In this document: piece by piece, positions 40,234 to 49,483 of the stretch
Numbering within the stretch: position 1 is the stretch's first letter
Layout: each line of letters opens with the position of its first letter
Origin: Chromobacterium sinusclupearum
GTDB taxonomy: Bacteria > Pseudomonadota > Gammaproteobacteria > Burkholderiales > Chromobacteriaceae
DNA: 64,000 nt
Reading direction: 5' to 3'
NCBI RefSeq assembly: GCF_002902845.1
Contig: NZ_PPTF01000016.1
Coordinates: 1 to 64,000, forward strand
Made by a program: the position numbers and the translations under genes
Notes under the pieces: model-generated
What the model was told of the DNA's origin: nothing
The model's database searches: none
What the model saw: the letters and a program-made list of their open reading frames with translations, nothing else

Positions 40234-41979
40234 TCAAGTCTGGGTGGCCATCGGCTCGGCTTCAAGTGCGGCCACCGGCTGCAGTATGTCGGCCAGCAGG
40301 CCATAATGCTCGGCGGACCAATCTGCCGGATTGATGCCCTCCAGCCCGAATATCCAGGCCCAGCGTCCCCAAAATGGCGTCTTGATCGCTTCCAGATACT
40401 GAAGGTAATGCTGGTCAGCCAGAGCGGTCTGGCCCATTCCCCTATAGCACTTTGCCAAGCAGTAGTGCGCAAACGCATGATCGCTTTTCAAACGCAGCAC
40501 ATTCTTCAATCCACGCTCAGCCCAAGCGTAGTTTCCACAGCGCAAGTCGTAATTGTGCACAAAGTTGAGATCCAGATTCATGAAATACTGGTATTCCTGA
40601 ATGAACTCTGCTGTGAAATCCTCGGTATTGATCACTGCGGTGCGGTAGTCCGACCCCAGGTCATTGATCTTGATATACCCCTTAGCCTTGGATATCTCGT
40701 GAATCTCACTGCCAACGATGGGGCTCGCACAGGCGATGTTGAACCAATTGGAAGCAATTTCGCGCAAATTATGCCGCGCCTCCTCTAGGTCCTCCTTGGT
40801 TTCGCCCGGCATGCCAATCAAGATATTGGTATTGGTGTAGATACCCAGCTCGCGGCAGTCCCGCGCCACCCGCTCCGAGATTTTCATCTTCAAGGGCTTG
40901 CGCATCTGCTTCTTCAGCACTTTCTCGCTGCCGCTTTCCACCGGCAGCACCAGATGGCGGACGCCGGCATCCCAGAAAGCCTTAAGCATAGGCATATCCA
41001 GCGCGTACAAGGTCAGGCCGTTCTGGTACACCGAGTTAAGATTCAAGGACTTGACGATGTCCAGGATCTTGTACACCCGATCGGAATCGGCCATCAGATG
41101 GTCATCCTGGAAAATCACTGTCTGCGCGCCGTATTTCTCGACCAGCCGAGTGAAATCCTCGCGCACCCGCTCCAGCGAGTGATAACGCATCGAACGGCCA
41201 TGCGTACGGTGCGAAGCGCAAAAGGTGCATAGAAAAGGGCAGCCGCGCGATGTCATCACATGAAAACCGCGGTTTTTGTCCAAATTGTGGTAGGAGGCCA
41301 CCACTTGGTTGATTTCATGCTTGTCGATATCGCATAGGTCATAGTCGAAGAACGGAATCTCGTCCAAGTCGTCGATGAAGTCGTGCTTGGGCGCGAACAG
41401 CGCTTCTCCCATCACTTTCTGGCGGGTAATCCAGGAATCCGATGCCGCCAGATAGGCCTCGGCATCGTCGGCTTGCAACAGATGCAGCATCGGCTTCTCG
41501 CCCTCGCCGAAACACAGCGCGTCGAAGAAGGTGCAGCCCATGTCGCGGTAAATCTGCTCGTAGCTGTTGGTGGGGATGTTGCCGCCGCCCACGACCAGGC
41601 TGTCCGGCCACACTTCCTTGGCCATGCGTCCGCAATCCATGAAATTGGGAAAAGAGGGACTAAATAGCGACGAGACGCCGACAAAGTCAGGCATGAAATC
41701 TTGCGCCTGCATAAAGAAATGTCGGCACAAAGCCTCGAAGTTATCGAAGGGCACGGCGTCCAGCGCGTTGACCTCGGCGTTGAAGTCGATCAGTTTGACC
41801 TCGACGTCGACGAATTTCTTCAGATACGCCGAAATCGATAGCGGTCCTAGCGGCAAATCGGTGCGCGGGATGTTGTATGCCTTCCCGTCCGCCTTGGTCA
41901 ACTGCACATTGTAATACTCGGGCTTGGTGAACGAATCCCAGGAAATGTGCATCGGCACGACCAGCAAAAGTTTCTTCAT
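40234..41979 (-). CDS. Cobalamin-binding-domain radical SAM protein (flagellin-locus paralogue)
   Basis: A 581-aa protein homologous along its whole length to that at 25070-26734. The N-terminal part is B12-binding-like (LLLVVPMHISWDSF, PDFVGVSSLFSPSF, VVGGGNIPTNSY). The radical SAM motif is CPFLCTFCASH (~residue 252), followed by GMPGETKEDLEEA and a TPR-like C-terminus. Unlike its paralogue it has the high GC of the host genome. ATG 41979 has GAGGAGGGG 6 bp upstream. B12 radical SAM enzymes often C-methylate or rearrange unactivated carbons, so it may modify a glycan precursor or flagellin residue (inference). Confidence 0.88.
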   Translation of the reverse strand: MKKLLLVVPMHISWDSFTKPEYYNVQLTKADGKAYNIPRTDLPLGPLSISAYLKKFVDVEVKLIDFNAEVNALDAVPFDNFEALCRHFFMQAQDFMPDFVGVSSLFSPSFPNFMDCGRMAKEVWPDSLVVGGGNIPTNSYEQIYRDMGCTFFDALCFGEGEKPMLHLLQADDAEAYLAASDSWITRQKVMGEALFAPKHDFIDDLDEIPFFDYDLCDIDKHEINQVVASYHNLDKNRGFHVMTSRGCPFLCTFCASHRTHGRSMRYHSLERVREDFTRLVEKYGAQTVIFQDDHLMADSDRVYKILDIVKSLNLNSVYQNGLTLYALDMPMLKAFWDAGVRHLVLPVESGSEKVLKKQMRKPLKMKISERVARDCRELGIYTNTNILIGMPGETKEDLEEARHNLREIASNWFNIACASPIVGSEIHEISKAKGYIKINDLGSDYRTAVINTEDFTAEFIQEYQYFMNLDLNFVHNYDLRCGNYAWAERGLKNVLRLKSDHAFAHYCLAKCYRGMGQTALADQHYLQYLEAIKTPFWGRWAWIFGLEGINPADWSAEHYGLLADILQPVAALEAEPMATQT

Positions 41980-42105
41980 TCTACCCCTCCTCGAGTCATG
42001 AGCGGACGCAACGCAGGCAACCATCGCCACGCCGCCATGCAACTGCGAATTTAGCTTGTCGATTGCGCGGAATGGCGGGCCACGCCGCGCAGCGACACTG
42101 ATTCT

Positions 42106-42132
42106 TTATCGGCTGATTGCCTGCAACCATGA
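42106..42132 (-). promoter_or_regulatory. Weak candidate sigma-28 promoter before the radical SAM gene
   Basis: On the minus strand TCATGGTT-N11-GCCGATAA: the -10 element is a full match, the -35 element matches five of eight. It overlaps the end of glycosyltransferase 2 and lies ~127 bp before the radical SAM start. Confidence 0.35.
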
Positions 42133-45100
42133 GGGCAAATGCTGGCTTAACAAACGATTCGCCTTCACCCAGCGACTCAAGGCGTCGCCTGCTTGGGAGG
42201 CAACCTCCGCATCGCGTGCGAAATCCAGCACAGCACGGCCCCAATCAGCCAGCTCGCGGCCCACTCGCGTAATCGGCGCATCGCCTTCGCGCAATTCGCC
42301 CATCGCGGTGGCGATCACAGGAATACCCAGGATGCCGAATTGCAGCATCCGCAAAACGCGAACAACGTCATCCCCCCCCTCCTCTATCTTAGGCAGAACC
42401 GCCAGATCCAGCCCCAGGCTAGCCAATTTTCGCGGGAAACCTTCACTGTCCAGATCATAAGGATGGCATTCAGCCAGATAAGGCTTGATCACATCGGGAC
42501 AATCGCCCAATACCACCCAGTCGACCTCAGCCACCGTCGCCAGCATCACGCCGCTAAGCAGCAACAAATCCTCTGCCTCGACCGTTGTCCCGACCCAGCC
42601 CAGTCGGGGCCGGCGACCGGTGCGCCGCAAGGAAACCAGGCCTTCCCACTCGGCCTCGTCCAAAGCGACAGGAATCAGCCGCACATCCAACGCCTCATCC
42701 TTGAATTTCCGTCTGAGCGTCTCGGTGGGGACAAGAACTCTATCTGCCTCACGCGCCAAAGCCTGCAGATAGGCCATGCCATAACGCGCGCTCATCTCCG
42801 ACCCGTTTTCCAGCCCGTCCACCAGCAACACCGACAGCAAGTCCGGCCGGCTTTGCTTGCAGTTCCGCAGCCAATCCAGTTGCGCCGGTTCGAACCGGGC
42901 CGACATCAGCACGGTATCCGGCGCCAAGCGTTCGAACTCGCCCTCGCGCGGCAGCCGCTGGCCAACAGATGCCTGCGTAAGCTGACACTGGCTTTCTTCA
43001 GCCAGTTTGCGCAGGGGGGCGGAGATTCTGCTGGCCACGCCCGCGGATGCGCCCGGCAGCGCCAACACTCTATTGCGCTCATGAAACGCGCCATTCCAAC
43101 CTGCCGGAAAGGCATCGTCGATCAGGAAGGCTTGCCGGCTGTCCAGGCTCAAATGCCGGTTGTAAGCCGTGTCGTGGCCCAGCCAGCCTTGCCAACGCAA
43201 AGGCAAGGCTGCTGCATTGCCCAGCTCTGCATCCCCGCCATGACGCAATGCAGAGGCGAAAGGCGTCCACAACGGCGGCAAGCCTGCCGCGCGCAGTTTG
43301 AGGCTGAAATCCGCCGCCGCGCTGAGCTCGTCGGGCCAGCCGGCATCCACACCGCCGATCTGTTGATAAACGGCGCGCTTCACCAGCAGGCAATCCAGCA
43401 AGACTGCTCCAGGACTATGCTCTACCTGCATACGCCGCAAATGGCCTGGCTCTTGCGCATCGCAGCCGTCAAAAAGCGTCGCCGCGCCCTCATCCGAGCC
43501 CAGCAAGACCGGGCCGCGCCAGATGGTCTTGCCGTCGGGGCGCAACAAGCGCGGCGCGACGCTGCCGACGTCGGACCTGTCCGCCAGACTCAACAGCGTC
43601 ATCACCGCCTCCGGCTCTGCCAGCTCGATCCGGCTATCGAGGAAAAACAGGAAATCGCCCTTGGCGGCAGTCGCGCCCAACACATAGCGTTCGCGGCGAG
43701 TGGCTTCGGCCCCGCAGGCCACTCGCGTGGCGGGGGCGGGGATCGCGTCCCGCGCCGTGATCACCAGAATTTCCGCATCGACGCCATCCCAAGCCGCGGA
43801 CAAAGCCTCGATACAAGCCGACAGATGGAAAAACTCGCCTTCGTCGGCGACGATGATGGATAGCCGCGCGCTCTGAGGCGCGGGGTAATGGATGCGGCGA
43901 ACCCCATCAGCTTGGCAGGACGCCACGCGCCCAGGCACGCCCAGCCGGCCCAGGTGCTCGATCAGGACTCTTTCCTGAGCTGTCGCCCCCCCGGCCTTCA
44001 CGCCTGGCGGCAGATGCAACAGGACATCGTCGATATGGCCGATTGCCCCCGCGCCGCAGCGATCGTGAATGCGTAACACTGCATCGAACCCATCCGCTCC
44101 CGCGCTGCCCGAAAACGCGCCCACTTCCAGCAAGGCGTCTCTGCGGAACCAAGCGCTAGGGCCGATATAGTCGCTGCCGCGCAGCCAATCGAGATTGAAA
44201 TCCGGACGGAAAACCGGATCGATGCGCTTGCTACCCTGCGCCATCGTATCGCTGTCCGAATAGATCACCTGCCACTCTGGATGCATGGCGGAATAATCCG
44301 CCACCGACAGCAAAGCGTCGCCAGCCAGCTCCGCTCCCGGCGGCAAAATGGCCATCCAGTCGCAAGGCAAGGCGTCGAGCACGGCGGCGTAAGCCTGGCT
44401 GAGTTGCACCGGATCGCCGGCGTCGTCTATCCGCAACCAGCCCAACACTTCGGAATTCTGAAACGCCGCGCTCGGTTCGTCGAAATCGGCGACAAAGATT
44501 AGCTGCCATTGCTTGTACAGCTGCTGCGACAGCGCATTGACGGAGTTGATCGCAACCGCCAAATCCTCCTCCGTCAACGGCATCATGATGATGAAGCGTG
44601 GCTGACCGGTCCAGCTTCTGGCCATCCGCTCGGCATGCAGCTGCGCATCGGCGGGTTTGAGCGCACGCCCCTTCAGCCAGCCCTCGTAACGTAGCGCCTC
44701 CTGGGAGGGTTCAACGGGCTGGTGCTGGAACGAAGGCAGCACCAAATCGCTGGCCATGCCATTGGGCAACAGTTGGGACTGTTCGATAAAGCCCTCCAAC
44801 TGCTCCAGCAGCTCAAGCTGGTACTGATGGTAAACCTGCTGATAATCGACTGTTTTGCTATGCGCGGCGGCGATACCCTCAGGCGTATCCACAAAGGTCG
44901 CGCCAGGCAAGGCCAGACCGAGCGCCACGCCAGCCCTCTCCTCTGGCTTTCTGGAATACACGGTTTCCTTGATCACCACCGGGCAGCCGCACAGCAGGGC
45001 CTCGGAAATGATGGCCGAGTTGGCGAAGGTATACAGCACCTTGCCTTGTCTGAGCAGCGCGGCCAACTCCTCATGGCTCTGCGGCCAGTCGTAAGTAATG

Positions 45101-45651
45101 ACTATCGAATCACGGAACAGCTCGGGGTAGTCCTGCTGCGCCTGCTTATAACGACCGGGATACACCAACACCTTATCCCTTTTTCTATCATGGGCATTGT
45201 CGTCGTTGTTGAAAATGCCGGTATCGATGGACGGAATGAAAATGAAGGACGGGTCGGGGTATTTTGCGCTATCGACATAATCCTGGTGCCAGAACACCAA
45301 CATGTCCGACTCGGGATAATCTTTTGGACCGCCCAACAAGCCAGGGTGGTTGAGAATGTAACGGACCACCGCCGCGGCATTGAGCGGATTGCCGTGCACC
45401 ACTTCCGGATATACCACGATAGGCGAGCGCTGGGTCGCCTTGTGTCTATCGACGATGTCCTGAGTCAGATAGGGCGTTCTGAGCTTGGGATCGGTCTCAG
45501 GCGAAAACACGTAGGCTTCTTCGCCCAGTTTGTTCAGATAATGGCACAGCAAATGCATGGCCCGGACGCCATTGGATACCCGGGTGAAGCCTGGCGCGCA
45601 GATGTAATAAGGCCGGTGCTTTTCGTTGTAGAATCTTTTTTCTATCTGCAT
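42106..45651 (-). CDS. Giant multidomain glycosyltransferase 2
   Basis: An 1,181-aa protein. Residues ~1-320 form a GT-B-like module (YYICAPGFTRVSNGVRAMHL, NSAIISEALLCGCPVVI). Two GT2-like modules follow: ~350-590 (FIIMMPLTEEDLAVAINSVN, WQVIYSDSD) and ~600-840 (LSIIVADEGEFFHLSACIEA, DFLFFLDSR). The last ~300 residues (RRPRLGWVGTTVEAEDLLLL, RMLQFGILGIPVIATAM) are homologous to the C-terminal domain of glycosyltransferase 1. The DxD-type residues in the GT2 modules look partly degenerate. It is the last gene of the sugar operon before the radical SAM gene. Confidence 0.84.
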   Translation of the reverse strand: MQIEKRFYNEKHRPYYICAPGFTRVSNGVRAMHLLCHYLNKLGEEAYVFSPETDPKLRTPYLTQDIVDRHKATQRSPIVVYPEVVHGNPLNAAAVVRYILNHPGLLGGPKDYPESDMLVFWHQDYVDSAKYPDPSFIFIPSIDTGIFNNDDNAHDRKRDKVLVYPGRYKQAQQDYPELFRDSIVITYDWPQSHEELAALLRQGKVLYTFANSAIISEALLCGCPVVIKETVYSRKPEERAGVALGLALPGATFVDTPEGIAAAHSKTVDYQQVYHQYQLELLEQLEGFIEQSQLLPNGMASDLVLPSFQHQPVEPSQEALRYEGWLKGRALKPADAQLHAERMARSWTGQPRFIIMMPLTEEDLAVAINSVNALSQQLYKQWQLIFVADFDEPSAAFQNSEVLGWLRIDDAGDPVQLSQAYAAVLDALPCDWMAILPPGAELAGDALLSVADYSAMHPEWQVIYSDSDTMAQGSKRIDPVFRPDFNLDWLRGSDYIGPSAWFRRDALLEVGAFSGSAGADGFDAVLRIHDRCGAGAIGHIDDVLLHLPPGVKAGGATAQERVLIEHLGRLGVPGRVASCQADGVRRIHYPAPQSARLSIIVADEGEFFHLSACIEALSAAWDGVDAEILVITARDAIPAPATRVACGAEATRRERYVLGATAAKGDFLFFLDSRIELAEPEAVMTLLSLADRSDVGSVAPRLLRPDGKTIWRGPVLLGSDEGAATLFDGCDAQEPGHLRRMQVEHSPGAVLLDCLLVKRAVYQQIGGVDAGWPDELSAAADFSLKLRAAGLPPLWTPFASALRHGGDAELGNAAALPLRWQGWLGHDTAYNRHLSLDSRQAFLIDDAFPAGWNGAFHERNRVLALPGASAGVASRISAPLRKLAEESQCQLTQASVGQRLPREGEFERLAPDTVLMSARFEPAQLDWLRNCKQSRPDLLSVLLVDGLENGSEMSARYGMAYLQALAREADRVLVPTETLRRKFKDEALDVRLIPVALDEAEWEGLVSLRRTGRRPRLGWVGTTVEAEDLLLLSGVMLATVAEVDWVVLGDCPDVIKPYLAECHPYDLDSEGFPRKLASLGLDLAVLPKIEEGGDDVVRVLRMLQFGILGIPVIATAMGELREGDAPITRVGRELADWGRAVLDFARDAEVASQAGDALSRWVKANRLLSQHLPSWLQAISR

Positions 45652-45727
45652 ATTGGCTTGCTTTCATTTTGTCCAACCCGGCCCAGGGCAGAAACGCAAA
45701 GCGTGGCGCGACGTCAAGCGGGCAAGG

Positions 45728-46801
45728 TCATGAAGAGATAAACGCATCGGCCGAGAATTCGATGGCATCGGCCAGCGAAGTCCACGGCGCCAAGCCCAAC
45801 TCCACGCGCGCCCGGCTGATATCAGGCACATACAGATTGCGCGCGGGGTTGCCGACATTGGCGTCTGATCGGCCAAGAATCCTCACCTCGCCCTCGGGAT
45901 GCAATCGATCCCGCACCAAATGGGCGAGATCGGAGATGGAAACCGCCTCGTCCGAGCCAACGTTGAACAAGGCTGCATCGCCCCTGCGCAGCAACAAAGC
46001 CATCAACCAGGCCGCCAGATCGCCCATATATAGATAAGAGCGCAATGGCGAACCATCCCCTTGAATGATGATAGGCTCTCGCCGCAGCGCGCACTGGATG
46101 AAATTGCCGATAGCATAATGAATATCCAGCGGCATGAAAGGGCCGACAAACGCGAAACAACGGGCAACGCTCAGATGCCAGCCGTGCTGCGCGGCATAAG
46201 CTGCGCACAGAAACTCCGCCGCTCGCTTGGCCTGCCCCAGAGCCGTGACCGGGTCCATGGTGTCAGGGGCGACCAGATCCTCCTCCCGCAAGGGCATTCC
46301 GCGCGGCGAGGGTCCGTAGGCCGCGCCGGAGCTGGTAAACAGAAAATGCTCGGGCCTCGCCTGCGCTGCGAAGTCCAGCACCCTGCGGGTGCCGGACACG
46401 AGCGTGTCGAACTTGCCCAAAGGCGTTTCGCCCTGGAAGGTCTCATACGCCGAGGTGGTGGCTGCATGAAGGAAATGGCTGAAGTCGCCGCGCGGGAAAT
46501 CGAAATTGCGCACATCGCCACGATGGAAGCGAATGGCCGGATCGGCGCCCAGATGCGGCGCGCGGCGCGCGAAGGCTTGCGGGTCGCGGCTGAGCGCCAG
46601 CACGCGGATGTCTGCGCTCAAACGAGCATTGGCATGGACGATGGTCTCCAGCAGCCAGCGGCCGAACCAACCGGTGCCGCCGCTGATGAACAGCGAAGCG
46701 CCGCGCAGGCTCTCCCACACTTCAGGCTGTCGCTCGAGAACGGCATCCAGATCCTGCTCCAGCGTTCTTTTCGGCGTCGTGGACAAGCTGTCTGGGCGCA
46801 T
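45728..46801 (-). CDS. NAD-dependent epimerase/dehydratase (extended SDR)
   Basis: A 357-aa extended short-chain dehydrogenase acting on nucleotide sugars. Rossmann motif SGGTGWFGRWLLE (~35-47), catalytic Ser region FLFTSSGAAYG, then YxxxK replaced by an ALGQAKRAAEFLC segment in which the usual Tyr is not obvious. It ends with a sugar-binding region (NVGSDEAVSISDLAHLV). ATG 46801 is chosen because it lies 5 bp after the upstream stop (TAG-AGCGG-ATG), implying coupling. A missing catalytic Tyr would need checking. It could be a YerF-like reductase or 4-epimerase for the CDP-sugar made by this locus. Confidence 0.78.
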   Translation of the reverse strand: MRPDSLSTTPKRTLEQDLDAVLERQPEVWESLRGASLFISGGTGWFGRWLLETIVHANARLSADIRVLALSRDPQAFARRAPHLGADPAIRFHRGDVRNFDFPRGDFSHFLHAATTSAYETFQGETPLGKFDTLVSGTRRVLDFAAQARPEHFLFTSSGAAYGPSPRGMPLREEDLVAPDTMDPVTALGQAKRAAEFLCAAYAAQHGWHLSVARCFAFVGPFMPLDIHYAIGNFIQCALRREPIIIQGDGSPLRSYLYMGDLAAWLMALLLRRGDAALFNVGSDEAVSISDLAHLVRDRLHPEGEVRILGRSDANVGNPARNLYVPDISRARVELGLAPWTSLADAIEFSADAFISS

Positions 46802-46806
46802 CCGCT

Positions 46807-47607
46807 CTATTCCGCAAGTACCACCAGGGCGCTGGCCCAATACTCAGCCGCCATGTTCTGATGGACACGCCGGTTGAAAGTCAGGTCATAGCCATACGCC
46901 TCGAAATGATAGCCGCAACCTTCTTTTTCTGCGTCCAACCCCGATAGCCAAAGCAAGGGCGGATAACCGTTCTTGCGCAGCAGCAGGTCGGGCGCGGCGA
47001 GGAAGGCGGCGCAGCTGTCATATCCGCCGGCGAGCAGAAATGATTCCGGTAGCGTGGCGATCTGCTCGATGGCCGCAGGTATCGAATACTCCAGCAGACA
47101 GGGAAAGTAGACGCCGACCACAGGGCCACGGCGCATCGCCTCGATCAAACGCTCATGACGAGCGCCCGCAGCCGGCGTCAGTTTGCCGGCCAGGCCTGCC
47201 TTGTGGTGGTTGGTGAAGCCATACTCCGGCAGCGCCTCGGCAAAGCCGCGCCCCACCGCCGGCAGATAGCGGTGTTCCAGCGCTTCGCCGATATCGTCGT
47301 GGCTGGCTTGCGGCAGCAGGAAAGGCACGGCCGGACCGTTGAGGATGTGGCTCGCGACCGAGTCGTCGGCCAGTTGCGCGAGGATGCCGCGCGCGCGGCG
47401 CTCGAACTCGGCAGCGTCCATGCCCGCCGTTTCCCCCAGTTGGGCGACCGTGCGCCGATAAATGGCACCATAATCCAGGGCTGGCTGCTCGGGAAGGAAG
47501 TAGCGACGCGTCTGGCGATGGCAGGCTGCCTGGGTGCCGTCATGCGGCAGGCAGCGGCCATGGGCGTCGAAACGCGGCGCGGTTTGAATCATGTCAGGTG
47601 CGTTCAT
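46807..47607 (-). CDS. Unknown protein of the glycosylation locus
   Basis: A 266-aa soluble protein, no family recognised. Features: Tyr/Leu-rich N-terminal helices (ALDYGAIYRRTVAQLGETA), a central segment ALEHRYLPAVGRGFAEALPE, then VVGVYFPCLLEYSIPAAIEQ and a C-terminal aromatic part (CGYHFEAYGYDLTFNRRVHQ). It is coupled to the SDR gene downstream and lies 40 bp after the SPASM radical SAM gene, so a role in sugar synthesis is inferred from context only. Confidence 0.7.
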   Translation of the reverse strand: MNAPDMIQTAPRFDAHGRCLPHDGTQAACHRQTRRYFLPEQPALDYGAIYRRTVAQLGETAGMDAAEFERRARGILAQLADDSVASHILNGPAVPFLLPQASHDDIGEALEHRYLPAVGRGFAEALPEYGFTNHHKAGLAGKLTPAAGARHERLIEAMRRGPVVGVYFPCLLEYSIPAAIEQIATLPESFLLAGGYDSCAAFLAAPDLLLRKNGYPPLLWLSGLDAEKEGCGYHFEAYGYDLTFNRRVHQNMAAEYWASALVVLAE

Positions 47608-47647
47608 CTAAGTTGCCTTTACCGTGTTCTGGTCTGCGCGCCGCGCA

Positions 47648-48760
47648 TCAATCGTACAACGTATCTTCGTCGGAGAAGCCCTGTCCCCACGGCAACGGCA
47701 GGAATTTGGCACCCGCGGTCTTTTCCGTATGGATCTTGATGAACTTGGGGTCTTCGCCGATCAGGCAGTCCGGACGATGCGGTCCCAGCCACGGGTTGCG
47801 CATGCCGCGCGCCAGCACTTCCTTCAGCGGGGTTTCGCGCAGGTTGCCGATGGAAAAATCGATGTACGGGCATGGCGTCACTTCCATGGTGGACGTGACG
47901 GTGATGATGCCCTTCACCGTGATGCAGCCCTTGTGCGAGCCGTAGGAAGGCGTCATGTGGGTGAAGACGTTGTACTCCTTCTCCATCTGCCGCAGGATAT
48001 CTGCGTCTTCCTTGTCGATGACGAATTCCGGGTGCTCGGTGCACGATCCGGTAGGCTTGGCATACGATACATACAGACCGATATTGCGGGAGGTGGCGTA
48101 CTCGCACATCTCGCGGAATTCCTCAGTCTTGGCGCGTCCCTTGACCAGCACCGTGGACAGAATCAGGTTGAGTCCGGCGTCCAGACAGGCATCCACCGCG
48201 CGCATCACCCGCTTGTAGGAGCCGGGCTTGTTGCGGAAGTTGTCGTGATCTTGCTCGACGAAGCTGTCCAGCGACATCTGGATCTTTTCCACGCCGATGG
48301 ACTTGAGGTGCTTGGCGCGCTCCAGGTCGAGGAACCAGCCGTTGCTGTCGACGATCACATAGTGCTTGTCGGGATCGATGGCCGCGACGACATCGTCCAG
48401 GTCCTTCATCACCAGCGGTTCGCCGCCGGTAATCACGAAGCGAGCCAAGCCCAGTTCGTCGGCTTGGCGCGATAGATTGCGGATATCTTCGTAATCCATC
48501 TTGCTGCGGGTATCCACCACCTTGATCACGTTCTTCAGGTGGCGGTCCATATAGTATTCGGCCGAGCAGTGGGTGCATTTGAAATTGCACAGATAGCTTT
48601 TTTCCAGCCGGATGATGGGACTGATCTCCCCGCGCTCTTCCATTTCCGCAATGCGCGCCAGCTTGGCCGCGATGTACGGCTTGCGCTGTGCGAGATCATT
48701 GCGTTTTGCCTGCTCTGCCTGGCTCAAGGCTAGGTTCGCGGTTTCCAAGGGAGCATTCAT
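47648..48760 (-). CDS. Radical SAM/SPASM-type protein
   Basis: A 370-aa radical SAM enzyme with the AdoMet/[4Fe-4S] motif CNFKCTHC (~residue 68), GGEP-like FVITGGEPLVMKDLDD, and a C-terminal Cys set (KGCITVKG, TPCPYIDF, DCLIGEDP) consistent with a SPASM/twitch auxiliary cluster. Such enzymes modify peptides or sugars. ATG 48760 follows GGAGA at 7-bp spacing. It lies within the CDP-sugar operon next to the Nudix gene after a 112-bp gap; the substrate is unknown. Confidence 0.85.
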   Translation of the reverse strand: MNAPLETANLALSQAEQAKRNDLAQRKPYIAAKLARIAEMEERGEISPIIRLEKSYLCNFKCTHCSAEYYMDRHLKNVIKVVDTRSKMDYEDIRNLSRQADELGLARFVITGGEPLVMKDLDDVVAAIDPDKHYVIVDSNGWFLDLERAKHLKSIGVEKIQMSLDSFVEQDHDNFRNKPGSYKRVMRAVDACLDAGLNLILSTVLVKGRAKTEEFREMCEYATSRNIGLYVSYAKPTGSCTEHPEFVIDKEDADILRQMEKEYNVFTHMTPSYGSHKGCITVKGIITVTSTMEVTPCPYIDFSIGNLRETPLKEVLARGMRNPWLGPHRPDCLIGEDPKFIKIHTEKTAGAKFLPLPWGQGFSDEDTLYD

Positions 48761-48872
48761 GTGGGTGTCTCCAGGTCTTTCCATCCCGCCTTGGACGCAA
48801 GCGCCCAGGACGGGTGTTTCAGGTGTTCGAGTGTATCAGAGAGGCTATGCCAGATTAATTCTTCCTCTGGCT

Positions 48873-49481
48873 TTATATGTGAGCGTTTCTTACATGATCT
48901 TCGGCATTCCCATGCGAAACTTGAGCCGAGGGCAGCGGGCTGCCTGTCTGCCGGCCATCAAGAAAAGGCCGATAGATCTCGTGTACCCGGATCAGATTAT
49001 CCGGAGCGCCGTCATGCCAGGCCCAGTCGCCATTGCGGGGGGCGGCCGGGTCGAAGCGCCGCGCCTCGTCCAAGGGCGTCAGCAAGCGGCACGCATGTAG
49101 CAGCGAAATGAAATGCCCACGCACATCGCGGCTGTGATTGACGATCTCGTGCTGGCACAGCGGACGCGGGTCGAAGCCGACCTCGGCACCGAGCTCCTTG
49201 GCCGCCACCGCGGCGATGCGCTCGGCCGAGCTCTCCTTGAAGCGTATGATGCCGCCCGGCACATGCCAGCCCGGCCCGTAGAAGCGATCATGCCGCCAGG
49301 TCAGCAGTGTGCGGCCCTGATCGTCGCGGATCAGCAGGTCGACGTTGACCATGGGCGTCAGGCTGCTGACGAACAGGAACACCTCTTCCGGCAGGCCGGC
49401 GCGCGCGGAACCCACCGCCTCGCGCAGGGTCTCGATCGCCTGCAGCACCGCCTCGTGGGAAACCGATGGCTGAAACGGCAT
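48873..49481 (-). CDS. Nudix hydrolase, GDP-mannose-mannosyl-hydrolase-like
   Basis: A 202-aa protein with a Nudix fold: FLFVSSLTPMVNVDLLIRDD, then GWHVPGGIIRFKESSAERI. The box GG-x5-E-x7-REUxEE is altered, with AAKELGAEVG in place of the REUxEE end, as in GDP-mannose mannosyl hydrolases (GMM/WcaH), which act on nucleotide sugars rather than nucleoside triphosphates. ATG 49481 lies 3 bp from the methyltransferase stop. It may trim or regulate a nucleotide-sugar pool in this locus. Confidence 0.8.
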   Translation of the reverse strand: MPFQPSVSHEAVLQAIETLREAVGSARAGLPEEVFLFVSSLTPMVNVDLLIRDDQGRTLLTWRHDRFYGPGWHVPGGIIRFKESSAERIAAVAAKELGAEVGFDPRPLCQHEIVNHSRDVRGHFISLLHACRLLTPLDEARRFDPAAPRNGDWAWHDGAPDNLIRVHEIYRPFLDGRQTGSPLPSAQVSHGNAEDHVRNAHI

Positions 49482-49483
49482 GG

